Source of the DNA: Flaveria trinervia
Lineage: Eukaryota; Streptophyta; Magnoliopsida; Asterales; Asteraceae
DNA: 64,000 nucleotides
Assembly (NCBI GenBank): GCA_025506515.1
Contig: CM046443.1
Location: 19,110,728 to 19,174,727 of the forward strand
Direction of reading: 5' to 3'
Notes under the pieces: generated by a model
What the model saw: only the letters and a program-made list of their open reading frames with translations
Databases searched by the model: none
What the model was told of the DNA's origin: nothing
Shown here: positions 22,046 through 34,794 of the stretch, in pieces
Layout: every line of letters starts with the position of its first letter
Numbering within the stretch: the stretch's first letter is position 1
Translations under genes and position numbers: made by a program

Positions 22046-22867
22046 TACAATCCCAGCGAGGGTAGTACTATAAATAAATTTAATGAAGAACTTCCGATTA
22101 CAAATCGTTCGGATCATGATGTTATGTATATGGCAACAGTAAAAGATATTATTACGTAAGATTTAATAGACTCACGAAGATGAATGTTGTATGACATTAC
22201 CTTCATATCATTGTGCATATGGTGTTATTATAACAATCTCTTGTAATATTATTATGTCTAAGCAAGAAATTATAAGTTATGTAAACGAATCTTATTTTAT
22301 GATATTTTTTTCAATTTGCAAGACAGGAAAAAAATATATGTATAAATAAACAATCCCAAACACTTTTTAGAAAACAGCTTATTAACTTTTAATAGAATGT
22401 CCTTTTTGATCATTTTACATCAATAAGCTAAACCAAATACTTTTTACAAAATAACTTATTGATTTTTTAGTTTATAAGCTAATGTAAACATTTTTTTCTA
22501 AAAGTTGGTTTTGAAAAGTAATAAGTCAATAAGTTTTTTACTAAAAATCAATTTCAACAAAATAAATAATTCTAAACATACCCTCTATACAACTTATTCA
22601 TGAATTCTCAAGAAAAAACATAATACAATACAGTTTGATTTTTAAGTCAAAAGGGACATTGGCGAGAACATGATTGTAATGAACCATATGATATTTTTTT
22701 ATATAACTTTTAATGTTATATTATAATAAACTAGTGTAATTAATAAGACTGCAAAAAAAACCAAATATATTATTTTGCCGTTCTAAAAGAAAATAATAAA
22801 AACCAAACATTTATATACGCATACATTTTTTTTATTTTTTTCACGGTGACATATCCCACCGATTATC

Positions 22868-23033
22868 AATCCACTCTCATGTTTTCAGCCTGCGCCCTCA
22901 ACTTTATAAACTTTCAAACTTGATTCCTTCACCTTGTAATTCAGAACCGGAATCCACTCTCATGTTCTCAGCCTGCGCCCTCAACTTTATAAACTTTCAA
23001 ACTTGACTCCTTTACCTTGTAATTCAGAACCGG
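22868..23033. repeat. 83-bp tandem duplication
   Basis: The unit beginning CCACTCTCATGTTTTCAGCC at 22871 is repeated from 22954 with only a few substitutions (TTTTCAG to TTCTCAG, GATTCCTTC to GACTCCTTT), ending in CAGAACCGGA both times. Confidence 0.9.
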
Positions 23034-23380
23034 ATCAGACGTCGAACTGGACGTCTTACTGGTTTGGTGGTCGAACCTGTTGGACCGGATTTAACTATAT
23101 TTATATATATAATTAAATATATGTAATTTATATATGTTTTATAGATGTATTTTATAGTTATATATAAAATTTAACTATATTTGTATATCCAACGTACTAA
23201 TTTATAGTTTAACATCTCGTTTTTATCCATTAAAATCCAAAAATAAATACCAAAACCGGTCCGAACCAGTCCAGTTTCATAGCCCGACTAGCAGTTCGAC
23301 CACTAAAAAATGATTTGTATCAGACTATACAGGCCACCGGACCGATCCCTGGTCGAACCGGCCAGTCCGAGCCGGTCTCC
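23025..23380. mobile_element. Inverted-repeat remnant rich in ACCGG motifs, possibly a MITE
   Basis: The left side (GGTTTGGTGGTCGAACC and TGTTGGACCGG at 23060-23090) is matched in inverted orientation by CCGGTCCGAACCAG and CAGTTCGACCACTAA near 23250-23310, and the outer part repeats ACCGG and GTCCGAGCCGG. The middle is AT-rich. This resembles a non-autonomous terminal-inverted-repeat element, but no target duplication was defined. Confidence 0.45.
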
Positions 23381-24851
23381 AAAACAATGCTTGTAAACAT
23401 TATAGTTCAACTGATAGAGCTTTCAACTTAAACACTCACTTGTCTAATGTTTTGATGCGACACCCCATACTACGTATAATATATGATTTTAACATATTAT
23501 TATATTTTAGTAATTAAAATTTTTTTCAATAACTTTTGTTTGTGTACGTAGTATTTTTAAAAAAAACTAATTTTGTGGTTGTGTTTAGTTTTTTCCTCTT
23601 AAAGTCGCGGTATAAATTTAATTTAAAAACAAGGTCATATACATAATACGGTATTAGGTTATATCGATTATGTTTGATATATATGTTTCGATTCACCGGA
23701 TCGACTTGTCGTAACTTTATACGTTTTTTGTATACTTAACCATATTAATATCATAGCAGCGTTCACCCGTGAAATAAGATATTCCTGTTAAACAATAGTA
23801 CAATACAATGTTGGCATTGTCACAAGCTTCTTCATGAGAATAGATATCCCAACAGGAACTAAAGAGTAAAGATGTAAATTGTAAAGATCATATCATTTTA
23901 CGATACGTAAATTACAATAAAGTAAAAGAAAGCACAGATCAAAGCAAAAACTAGACAACAATATCAAAACAGAAGAAATCAAGTTAACAAAGACTTGTGT
24001 TTGACACATTTCCATTTAAATGAATTGTACACAGAATTTTACATCAGTCACACGCAATATACGATTTAAGTGTAGTAGCATAGCAAGAAATGACCAATTT
24101 TCTCTGTTATTTCCATTGTACTGAGCAAGATTGTTGGAAGCAGGGGTTTTATTTGTTAGTATTTTCGTGTGTGAACAAAAGTTACTCTCTTTATTGTCTC
24201 AAAAAATTGAACCAAGTACCAACATGCATTCTTAGCTCTTTCAAACCTTAAGAAGAGAAGTCATCTCATAGTGAAAGAAATTAATATAGAAACAATAGTT
24301 ATAGATGCAGAATCGAAGGTTCATTTCTTTAATATTCAGTTCAAACACCATAAATTTACTAACTTGGCTCTAGTTTAAACACATATTAACTCCTTAAACA
24401 ACTTCTCAAGAACCAAATGACACAAGTGCAAGTATGAATTTCATCTATCAAACACAATGAAACATATTTCTTTAAAATGTATGTCCAGTGAAATCTAAAC
24501 TTTCAAATTAGATTTACATTTGACATTCCATGGTTTTGATGATTGATTGAAAAAATGGTCCACTTTGTGTAAGTTGTGAATGGAGTAAAACATATTTAAT
24601 CAAGGAAATGATTCTATTAGATGTCGAAAACTCAAAATTCTTGCAACTTTTTGGGTACATAAAAGAAGAAAAACAGTGCATACAATCACCCGCATTACAT
24701 AAAAGCAGAAGGGAAGGAAGGTCTACACCCCCGATCTTATATATTATTTTAAATGTTACCAAACAGCTTAGACATAGGCTGGAAGAGAAGGAAAACAAAA
24801 ATAAGGTAATATTATTAACATATTCCACAAACCGTTTAACAGACAGTTACT

Positions 24852-27068
24852 TCATTTCTTAAGATGAGGGAAGCAAGTGTAGAGATCAGCTTTCGGGTGT
24901 TTTGCTTCAGCATGTTCCTTGCATTTCACCTCTGATGTAGTGCAAATGAATGTTTGCATGCATACCTTGCACTAAGATCAAACAAAACACACAATCAGTT
25001 GATTATTTCATTTCAGATACAACACTTTCATGTTGGATCTTTATTTAGTACATACAGTCGAAATTTAGATGAAATTACATAACCCAAACTCCTAAACATT
25101 TATCATTCTTTTGCATTTTCACTTAGGAGTAAAAGAAACAAATAATACATGTTAAGGGTAGTTTGCTGATATTGAGTAGTCAGTCATACAGCAATGGTGT
25201 GTGTTTTTTTTTTGTTTGTTAACGTGACTTTGTCATGGACATCTTCTCTTAGGATTCTGTTTTTGATACAGAAACCATAAAATCATCAGCTCTTTCTTTT
25301 CTTTTAACAAAAGTTACCTTTAGATCACGTAACACACACACATAACTTAGCAAGTTGGTGAGTATTAACATGTACATGGGTTTCTTTTCAAATATTGGAA
25401 ACCTTGTAGGGCCATAGGGGTAGCTTCATTGTTAACTAATATAATATCCACGAGGATACATCAAGAACCTTGAGGGGTCAAGGTCTGTCTATACGATAAT
25501 ACGGTGGAGACCACCATGCTAAATATACTATTGAGAACGGTGACAACACTTGCAAAAAAATTACCACCAATACTATCAGTATTGGAAAACAACTATTTAC
25601 TGTCCAAATCTTAATGCTTACTAGAGATAAACGCTAACACTAGCATGAGGTCTCTAATTAAGTGGTTAATAAAAGAAAAAAGAAACGCAACTAGAACATA
25701 AATAACTAAACAAAGACTTTAAGTTAGTTGTTACAAAAGAAAAGGGCAGTACAGCATGGCATGTACGGTAAGAAGCCTCTAAATGAGTGATTACAAATGA
25801 AAGAGCAATGTAAGAATTACTTAGAGGCCTCAGAAAGAACAAGGATTCAAGTAGAACACAAATAACTAAACATTAAACATATGTAGGGTACTCTGCGTAA
25901 GTACTTGCAAGAGATGAATGTGTAGTCGTGATGAGGTAGTTTGGCCAAATGAAAGAACCTCTCTTATCTTGATGTCCAAAATCTAGGCTTTAAAAAACAC
26001 ACCTCAGGCGTGAGCAACGCTTAAGGCGAGGGTGCTTGCTTTAGACTAGGGTGAGGCACATGTTGTACAAAGATACAAATGAGGGCTTCTTTTCACATGA
26101 AAAGAAGGCACGAGGCACAGTCTTAAGTCACACTTTCTGTACAACAGATGGATTTGTGTATCAGGAAGCTGTGCAGTAGGCTTTTGAGGTTGTATATATA
26201 GGTCGTTTAGATATCAAACCATATATAGAGCTTATTTATGCCTAAATTTTGAGCAATTGATGCTAGAAACTTATGAGAAATATAAATAAATTGCGCCTCC
26301 TGTACGAAAGTGGTACGCTTTTGCTCTTTGCGCCTAACGCGGTAACTCTTCGTCTCAAGAGGCTACTACCTAAAAGCACCTATCGCGTATAGAAACCACG
26401 CCCAAAATCTACTTTAGATATAGTTACAAATTTCTCATAAAAAATACCACTAATACATGATTCAAGACTAGAATTTTGAAGGAGATACAAGATCCTTCCA
26501 TCTTATTATAGAGACTTTTATTAAAGACTTTGAACACGTGTTATGTTCTTGAGATTCAATACTTAACCTTTGTGGATGACACATTTAGTTGACAGATCTT
26601 GATAATTCAGTAAAAATGAGCAAATCAAGTGATATACGATTGGGAAGCAAACATGGCATCTGATTCGAAAAAACAAAGCTTCTAAATCATTCGGATTTAA
26701 GCAGAGGTGCAATTTGATGGGCAGGTAGCGAGTTAACGAGAAAAGAGATGGGTGAAAATTGAATGAGAAACCTGAATGTTCATAGCTTTCTTGTTGGACT
26801 CAAGCTGACTACCTGAAGAAAAAAGAGAAGAATAAGCAAGAGATGAAGTGATGTGATGTAATTAGGAATGAATATGATGAATATGATGAATATGATGAAT
26901 ATGAATATGACGAATATGATGAATATGATGAATATGATGAATATGATGAATATGATGAATATGATGAATATGATGAATATGAATATGACTACCTTTGGCA
27001 GCAGCTTTTGCTTTCTCCAAATTCCTTTCACGGGCCGTCTTCGACTTCTGTGCGTTTCCTCCACCCAT
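24852..27068 (-). CDS. At2g23090-like small zinc-binding protein, three exons
   Basis: Exons on the minus strand: 27068-26993, 26812-26772 and 24971-24852, 76+41+120 bases, giving 78 residues plus a stop. All four junctions are GT..AG and the phases agree. The protein starts MGGGNAQKSKTARERNLEKA (basic, 4F5/SERF-like N-terminus), continues GSQLESNKKAMNIQ, and ends with CKVCMQTFICTTSEVKC and KEHAEAKHPKADLYTCFP. Probable zinc ligands are Cys40, Cys43, His59 and His64 (CX2C...HX4H). Length and sequence fit the plant family of Arabidopsis At2g23090, whose cellular role is not established to my knowledge. Intron 1 is 180 bp and holds a microsatellite; intron 2 is 1.8 kb. It is the only gene here with no visible damage. 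Confidence 0.93.
26866..26990. repeat. GAATATGAT microsatellite in intron 1
   Basis: About a dozen copies of the 9-base unit GAATATGAT, with two places where GAATAT is repeated without GAT and one GAC variant, occupy most of the 180-bp intron of the zinc-binding protein gene. On the coding strand it reads ATCATATTC. Long open frames across it are an artefact of the repeat. Confidence 0.92.
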
Positions 27069-27738
27069 CCTTCAATCGCTCGCCGGAACCCTAAATCGAT
27101 CGGAGACCAACAGCTTCCTTTTATGTGAGAGAGGACGTATCTTATTATACCACAAGCCACAAGGGTGAGAATATTAACTATGATGATTTCTTTTTATATT
27201 TATTTTTGTTTTCACTTTTATTTCACATATTAGGAAGAAAAAATAACGTTATTATTTATTTATTTATTTATTTATTTTTAGCTGATGATTATCATCACAA
27301 ATAGTTAAAATGACGTAGGCAAAACTTTATTAATACAAGGGAAGATTTTTTATTTAAATTTCACATCAGACAAAATTTCAAGTTGAGTTATAATATTTTC
27401 ATATCTAAGATGCATTTTCTTGTAAAGTTAGTCTAAGATTCGGTACTAATTTACGAGTTTCTTCATGTACGTGTTAGTTTAATGGCTCAAGATATCATAC
27501 AAGAGTAATATTTATGATCGTACGTGCCAGACATATTATTGATCAAATTAGTTGTTAAAAAACTATTTATTTAAGCTCGTTTTTTTGGTATATTTATTTA
27601 CAAACAATATAAAAGATTGAATATGTTGAATATAATTTTAAAATCTGATATAGTGTAATTACAATAAAATAAATTAAGAAAATATAAATATATTTTAAAA
27701 TATGTAATATTTACGTCATGTAAAAACCATAGTTAGCC
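27069..27738. promoter_or_regulatory. Upstream region of the zinc-binding protein gene
   Basis: The 5' untranslated region and promoter of the minus-strand gene should lie here. The minus strand has TATAATAAG at about 27140-27148, some 75 bases upstream of the ATG, a weak TATA candidate. Further out is a TTTA run near 27255-27280 and plain AT-rich text up to the hAT element. No specific regulatory site can be claimed. Confidence 0.4.
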
Positions 27739-27749
27739 TAGAGGTGTAC

Positions 27750-27945
27750 AAACCGGTTTGGGGGCCAAAACGGTTCGGGTCCCAAACCGAAACCGGTTTG
27801 GTCAAACTCGGTCAAAACCGGTTTGGCCCCAAACCGGTTCGGGTTCAAACCGGTTTCAAAACCGTAAAAAACCAAACCTATCAAACCGGTTTGGGTCGGT
27901 TTGGAACCGGTTCGGGCCCCAAACCGGTTCGGCCCAAACCGGTTT
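27750..27945. repeat. Left subterminal ACCGGTTTGG repeat cluster of the hAT element
   Basis: AAACCGGTTTGG, AACCGGTTCGGG and related words, many of them short palindromes, occur about ten times in under 200 bases. The mirror cluster is at 30690-30960. A poly-T run of about 20 follows at 27943. Confidence 0.85.
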
Positions 27946-28370
27946 TTTTTTTTTTTTTTTTTGTTATATTCAAACGAAATTTTAAACTTTTAATTAAAAC
28001 ATAAATATTATAACATTTTTATATAATTATATAATTTTAAAGAAAATTATATAATTTAAACAATTTATAACATTTATAACATTTATAACATTTATAACAT
28101 TTAAACAATTTAAACATTTAAACGATTTAAACAATTTAAAATTTTAAACGATTTAAACAATAAACAATTTATAACATTTTAAACACATATATATATATAT
28201 ATATATATATACTTTATTAACATTTATAACAATTTAAGCATTTTAACAATTAATACATTTATAAAAATTTATATCATTTATAAACAATTTAAAATTTTTA
28301 ACAATTCGTAACATTTAAATAATTTAAACATTAAAACTAAACATTTAACATAGTCGTTTCTTCGTTCGTA
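27946..28370. other. AT-rich 3' flank of the transposase with short tandem repeats
   Basis: Non-coding. Contains TAACATTTATAACATTTATAAC repeats (28060-28110), many AACAATTTAAAC words and an (AT)n run at about 28187-28210. Confidence 0.8.
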
Positions 28371-28374
28371 TTAT

Positions 28375-30460
28375 ACTTGTACGTTTATTCTCGCCACCAG
28401 AACCGGAACTGTTACGAAGGTAGTCATCATATGCCGCTTCATCATCAGTCATTCCTGGTGTCAATCCGCTCTCTACTCGTCCTCGTATAATTCTGCTTCG
28501 TATTCCAGTTCTCCTTCAAGCGATCGTTTGTCTTGTACTCTTTCCGCGGCATCCAAATAATCTTTCAAGCAAATTGACATTTCAACTGCTTGTGGAGTGA
28601 GTCGAGTTCGTCTTATTGATATAATCCTGCCACTAACAGAAAAAGCAGATTCCGAAGCTACCGTAGAAGCTTGGACGGTTAGTAAATCTCGGGCCATGGT
28701 GGATAGGATGGGAAAATGATCTTCCTTACCTTTCCACCAAGCCAACAAGTCAAAATTTTTAAATTCATGTGGAGTCATGGTCGATAAAAGTTTGTAAGAC
28801 CATACCTCCCGAGTTCACTACTCGGAGTGTTACCACGTTGACGTTTATTACATTCATCCCTTAAAGTATTATATAAATCAAACATTGGATCATTCGAACA
28901 TTCGGCATTTGCCGCATGCCTTAAAGCATCATGGATTTGTGATGTTTCCCCGTATTTTAATAAATAAACATCATACATTTGTTGTAATTGTTTGTTGAAA
29001 GTCGCTTTTAAAGTTTTACTACATTGGTTTACCAACTTCTAAATCCAAATTAAAAGTAATTTTATCAAGTAAAGTTTCAACCCCCGACAAATTTAAACAA
29101 GGGTTTAAAGCAGCGGCACATGTAATAACGGGTGGCATTTCTTCAAAATATTTTTTAAGTTTTTCTTCATTGGGGGTATCATATCGGAATAAGGTCTACC
29201 CCTACACGACAATTCATTTAATTTTGAAGTCATTAAATAAATTTGTGTAGTACCAACGGACTCGTTGGGTAATAAACTCCAGAAAGACATGTAGTTGCAT
29301 TTTTAAAAACTTGAAGCATTTTTGTTACTTCTTCGATGATGGCCCAACCCGATGGATGGTAAGAATTTGCCTTTCCCCGACTTACCAAACTATTATCAAA
29401 GGCTATTAAACTTTCTTTTTGTTCAATAGCCTTTTCAAACATGTTACATGTGGAATTCCATCGTGTTGGTACGTCCCAATTCGGACCTAAACATTTAGTA
29501 TTTGCGTCTTTACAAAACTTGCGATATTAGTATATCTTTGGTTGTTACTAAAAATATCACGTAACATTCTTTTAAAACAAACTTTAATTGTTTCAATCGT
29601 TTTTAAACGTCTTGCACGGCTAAGTTTATGATGTGCGCAACACATCGACTATGAAAAAACACACCCTCACATATTGGTTTATATTTTAATTTCAAATGAT
29701 CTATCGCAAGAGTGTTGTTTGAAGCATTATCAAAAGATATAGAAAATATTTTGTTTTCTAATTTATACGTTTGAATAACTTTATCAATAAGATAAAAAAA
29801 TGTTTTGGCCGGTGTGAGGATAATCAAACAATTCAAACGCAATCGTACGTTTCATCATTTGCCACGAATCGGGTTCAACCCAATGGGCGGTGACACAAAT
29901 GTACGAGTCCGGTGAACCGTGAGGTGGACCAAACATCACTAGTTAAGTTAACACCGGTTTGTAAATTTTCAAAATAAGATATTAATTCATTTTTAGCTTT
30001 TTTCCACATTTTTAAACAATCTCTTCGAAGAGTAGCACGACTTACTGGTGTAACGAGGTTGGAGAGTTCGTTGAATGAGTCGAGTCAAACGTTCGTTGTC
30101 GAAATGTTTAAATGGCAAGCTTTCTTGAATTACAAATTGCGCCATTTGCTCCCGAACCGCATCAACGTTATAAGCCCAAATATTTCCTTCGTTTGTCATC
30201 GAAGCTTGACCTTGAGAAGGTTCACCTTTTAACGCTCTACAATATTATTTGCAATAGGTTTTTCAACGTTGTGTTTGCATCTTTTTTGAAAAACTTATGA
30301 CAAAACTTGCAACGAGCCTTGTTTGGACCGCTAGCCATTTGACATAAATCGTAATTGCACCATACTTCGGGGTTCCTATTCGTAGGAAGGATTGCTATCA
30401 CCACGTTGCTTGAAGACGCTTCACAACCAACGGATGATTGGCACTTGTTGAAGCCATTTC
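28375..30460 (-). pseudogene. hAT transposase, fragmented
   Basis: Minus-strand order: MASTSANHPLVV near 30457; a BED-type zinc finger remnant (ARCKFCHKFFKKDAN) near 30320; MAQFVIQESLPFKHFDN (30199-29993 piece); FSISFDNASNN with the catalytic-type DNAS and CVAHIINLAVQD (29842-29603); MLQVFKNATTCLSG (29442-29233); a piece ending MFDLYNTLRDEC; and the C-terminal hAT dimerisation domain (LLAWWKGKEDHFPILSTMA, TVASESAFSVSGRI, LTPQAVEMSICL) at 28778-28473. A stop at 28473 is followed by more in-frame coding-like sequence. Frameshifts and stops separate the pieces. The family excises and reinserts hAT elements. Confidence 0.88.
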
Positions 30461-30689
30461 AGAGATTTTTGTGAGAGCGTTTTTGAGAGCGTTTTAAACG
30501 AAAGTATTTGTGGAGAGCGTTTTTGAGAGCGTTTTTGAGATTTTGAGAGTAGAGAGTGTTATAAGTTGTTGTGATTCAACCAAAACATCAAATACATATA
30601 TATAGTAACCTAGTGGGGGTATAATGGTAAAAAAACATCAAAAAAACGGTCAAAAATTGCAAAAAAAACGGCTATATAGCCGTTGGGTA

Positions 30690-30960
30690 ACGGTAACCGG
30701 TTTGAAAACCGGTTGGGAAACCGGTTTGGGAAACGGTTTGGGAAACCGGTTGGGAAACGGTTTGGGAAACCGGTTGGGAACCGGTTTGGGACCGGTTTGG
30801 AACCGGTTTGAAAACCGGTTCGGTTTGAAAACCGGTTTGGAACGTCGAAGTGATAAAACGGTCAAGAAACGGCGGTTCGGGCCCGGTTTGAAAACCGGTT
30901 TGGGCCAAACCGGTTTGGGCCTCAAACCGGTTCCGGTTTTTTTGGCCGAACGGTTCCCAA
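30690..30960. repeat. Right subterminal ACCGGTTTGG repeat cluster of the hAT element
   Basis: About fifteen copies of ACCGGTTTGG, GGTTTGGGAAACC and variants. The long apparent reading frames here on both strands are repeat artefacts rich in QTGF/PKP words. Confidence 0.85.
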
Positions 30961-30981
30961 ACGGTTTTTTGGCCACCTCTA

Positions 30982-33900
30982 GTTTAGCCGGAAATGATGT
31001 TATGGAGTCTTTTGTTTTGTTTATATAAATAGTGGAGGGTGTGTGGGCACTGTGGGGCCACGGCGAGCCTTGGTGCAGCCCCCTTTCATGTCGTAAATTT
31101 CGACATTGCAACCATTAAATTTAAGTAAATATGACATAACAAAATTTAATTAGTGAGTTTATGAAGTTGCGTGTTGTGTGTGAAGAGAGTTCCATTCCAC
31201 TTTAAGTAATAACTATATGAAAACTTTAAAACAGACATCATTTTAAGACAAGAGAGTTGTATATTTTCTTAAACTATAAGTTTAATATTGTTCAAGGCAT
31301 GATTTAAGAATTATATTTAACTTTATAAGTTTAAAAATGAATATATGCATTTGGCCTTTTTAAAATCTTATAGTGAGTTACAAATTTTACGATTGATCAC
31401 AAGCTGGTCTTACATTGAGCCGGTTTATATTTATTTGTGATCAAATCATAAACGCATACATTTAATAATCTTACTAGAATCGATCAAGATGTACTAAAAG
31501 TAACTCTTTACTACGTTGACGGTTGACATGCATTTAGTTAAAATTAATATGCATACCTAAAAGCTGGTAATATACCTAACTGTTTTTAACAGTACATGAA
31601 TATATATAAGTTATATATAAGAAAAAGGTGATAAATTATAATAAACATTTATTGGTGGAGAAATGAATTCGATACAGCTGGAGAGCTCAACTAGAAAACC
31701 GATTGAAATTAGTGATTCAAGTTCTACTTTGCCTACTCCACCCCATCTCCTTGTCCCACCGTAGACCATTATTAGATCATATCCTATTTAAATTGCTCTT
31801 CAATTTAGAAAGAAATATGATATCATAGTTAAATATATACGTCTTTGATAATCTTGATTGAATAATCTCAAATTTTGACGAGATTAAATTGTTACGATGC
31901 TAACTGAATTAATTAAGAAACTACGTGGTGTTCAACTCATGGATGTTGTTACGTGAGTCATCATAAACTGTAAAGTAATAGATTGAAATATTTTGACAGA
32001 AAAATTAATTGCTTCGGTTAATGTATAAAATTAATTGCTTCGGTTAATATATAGTTTATACGATTTGATTCATGGTTTATAAGTTAAAATTTAAAACAAA
32101 TTGTTTGCTTATTATTTCTTTTTGTTTTTAGTGGTTATGCACACATTTTGAAAGCATTCCTGACCATCTTTATTGATATAGAAAAGGAGTTTTTTAAAAC
32201 ACCTAAATCGAACCGTTTTGGTTTCCCTGAACAACCCAAACAATTCCACCCATTTCGTTAACCGTTTTGCAAAAGATTAAAATAGGTTAAATCGAACTGT
32301 AGACACCGCTTGCAACACCTAAAACTATTAAAAGATAGCTTTTAAAATAAATAGAGGCATAAAATGCTCTAGCGCTTACATGTTTTTTTATTATATATTC
32401 TTTACACTTAATATATTAGAAACATGGTGAGTAGGTTTTAATGATATTTGATAGATTATACTAATACATAATTGCAAAAGTCGATGGGTTTTTTTCTTTT
32501 TTTTATTCCTATCTAAATTTTTGTTATATACAATACTTTTCAACTTTCTAGCATAATTAAATTGCATAATTAAGTTGCTTCTTAATGGTTTGTTTCTTCA
32601 TTTTCTAAACAAATGCCTTCGGTTCGAACCATGGGAGGAGCAAAAAGCTTTAATTTCTTTCTTTTTTCATACTTTTTTTTGTCAAAAAAAATTCTTTACA
32701 AATTTTAAACGTAACTTGACCCTTACGTTTTTATTTATTTTACGCTTTGACGTAAATTTAGTTTGAAACGAGTAGAAATGATTGTAAGTCTATGTTTCGA
32801 CATAATTTTTGTTTGAAAAAATGGGTCAAATATTACGTGTTCATTCAATGTTATAAATGACTTATACCGATTGCAGTATATACTTTATCATGTTTATATG
32901 TATGTACAATGTCGCAGCAACACTCGACGGGTAAAAAATGTAGTTAATGTACAAAAACAATATATATATATATATATAGACACACATGTTGAGTGCTAAT
33001 TTAATCAAAATGAATATTATTTAAATACTTTTCGACCACGAATAATAGCCTTTCAAACTGGTTACACATTTTAGTGGAGTATCTACACAAACAATTGATC
33101 AAATATTTGGTGTAAAAAGTACATTAAAACATTCACACTACCTTCTCTAACTTTATTATTGTATTTATATTAAAAACATTACATTTTTTTATTCTCTTTC
33201 AATTAATAATACTTTTTAATATATTTATTATTACTTTTTTTCCCTTCACTCAAAACCATTATTAAAAATATTTAAAAAATTATGAGGTTATACCGTGTTT
33301 TCTCAAATATAGAAAATCACAATACAATCCCCATAAATATTCTTCATTCTTCAATCGCAACCATTAACACTTATCTCCTAAAATATAGGACGTACACTTA
33401 TATAAAAAATAAAAAACCTACTGTGAATGCTCTAACACGCATGTTGGTCTTATTTGTCCACTTCTAGGCATAATTATATTGCTCTTAGTTGTTCACTCCA
33501 GATGTAATTACATTGATACCCTGTACGGCACGTATCGGTATTCTTCTTTCCCATCAAGAAGTCAGTGTTCGAGTAACTTAATCCTTTTAGTACACTATTT
33601 TTTTGTTAATTTAGAAATTTAAAATTTAATATGTTTGGTCGATATATATTTAGTTAGTTTACTAATAAAGTCCGTATATAAAATAACGCAAGACACATAT
33701 CAAGACCAAAGTCGTCTATCATTTCGTGTTTTCTGATTTTAAACAAGTAGCAAGTTACTACTCATCTAAATACTTTTTAAATAGATAGTAATAATAGTTA
33801 AAGTAAAAAAAAAGATAAACTTTTAAACGAGCCAAGATCAAGAGCTTAGATTTGAAAAAAAAACATTTGAAGGACTATCTCATATTATATCTTATTACCG

Positions 33901-34794
33901 GACTCGTATATATTATAACAATCAATTCTTACTTTAGAAAAGTCATCGTTTACAGAAAATAACCCTTTTAATTTTTTTTCAATAGAATGGTTACTTTTTA
34001 GAGGTAGCATATTAAGGTTGATAACTATAAAACCTAGGTAACTTTTTAAAATTGTAATTAATTTTTAAAAATGTTTCAATTAAGTAACTATAGTTTTAAA
34101 ATTATTTCAATTAGGCCACTCAATCTTTATATTTTATATAAATTAAAACTCATAACATGTTTTTTAGCATGTTATATTTTTTGTTTCAATTAGAAAATAT
34201 TTTTTTTCTACCTTTTGATGTTGAATGGAACGTTAACGTAAATTTTAGATATTTTCTTTTTTATTTTTTTTCATAATTAACGTGGCTTTTTTTATTTTTT
34301 AATATAATTTTATATATTTAAAAATTCTGACCCACACGTCTTCTCCACCGTTGCTTTCTTGACGAAAGGAAATTTAATGATGACTCGATTTGATCGTTTG
34401 ATGCTCTAGTTTAAGAAAAATATGAATGAATGACTAAATTAAAACACTTTTAAAACTAGTTATTATTTTATGATATTTTTGTTACAAAATAATATTTCTC
34501 AAACCAGATTGCTATATTTTAAATTTTTTTTCTATATAAAGTATTGACTTGTGACCGTCAATTGGTACCAAAAGATAAGACTCCTAAATTTCGAAATAAA
34601 AAGATAAGACTCCTTTTTGCAACTTGGTGAGTGGAGTTTTACACACATTCATTTCTATCGTGTATCTATGTATTTAGGTTACAGATAAACTAATTAAAAA
34701 GAAATTCATAACAATATGAAGTAAGTTTGACAATTTTATTTAATTAACGCCCAGGTTCAATCTCCCCATATGTCTGCATTTTTTAAACTTTTTT
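30982..34794. other. AT-rich intergenic stretch
   Basis: Apart from a short GC-richer patch at 31030-31085 (GGGGCCACGGCGAGCC), which I cannot assign, I see only AT-rich text, an (AT)n run at about 32961-32980 and poly-T tracts. No supported coding region or element ends. Confidence 0.6.

Larger units (their letters stand above)
22046..24851. other. Non-coding stretch with a tandem duplication and an inverted-repeat remnant
   Basis: No supported gene. AT-rich text with two structures described separately (22868-23033 and about 23025-23380). From 23400 to 24850 I see only AT-rich sequence; it includes the presumed 3' untranslated and downstream region of the minus-strand gene ending at 24852. 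Confidence 0.6.
27739..30981 (-). mobile_element. Decayed hAT-family DNA transposon
   Basis: Terminal inverted repeats: the plus strand begins TAGAGGTGTACAAACCGG at 27739 and the complement of the right end reads TAGAGGTGGCCAAAAAACCG. Flanking 8-mers AGTTAGCC (27731-27738) and GTTTAGCC (30982-30989) agree at six positions, consistent with an old 8-bp hAT duplication. Total 3243 bp. Subterminal regions (27750-27945 and 30690-30960) are dense in ACCGGTTTGG and its complement, as in hAT elements where transposase binds such repeats. The transposase is on the minus strand and broken. Confidence 0.85.

Noticed and set aside
26780..27160. 126-codon minus-strand frame and a Met-Asn-rich plus-strand frame
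   Set aside because: Both are artefacts of the 9-bp microsatellite; the real gene uses another frame with splice sites on either side.
30624..31111. Long overlapping open frames on both strands rich in Gln-Thr-Gly-Phe or Pro-Lys-Pro words
   Set aside because: They are translations of the hAT subterminal ACCGGTTTGG repeats; the period of the repeat keeps several frames open.
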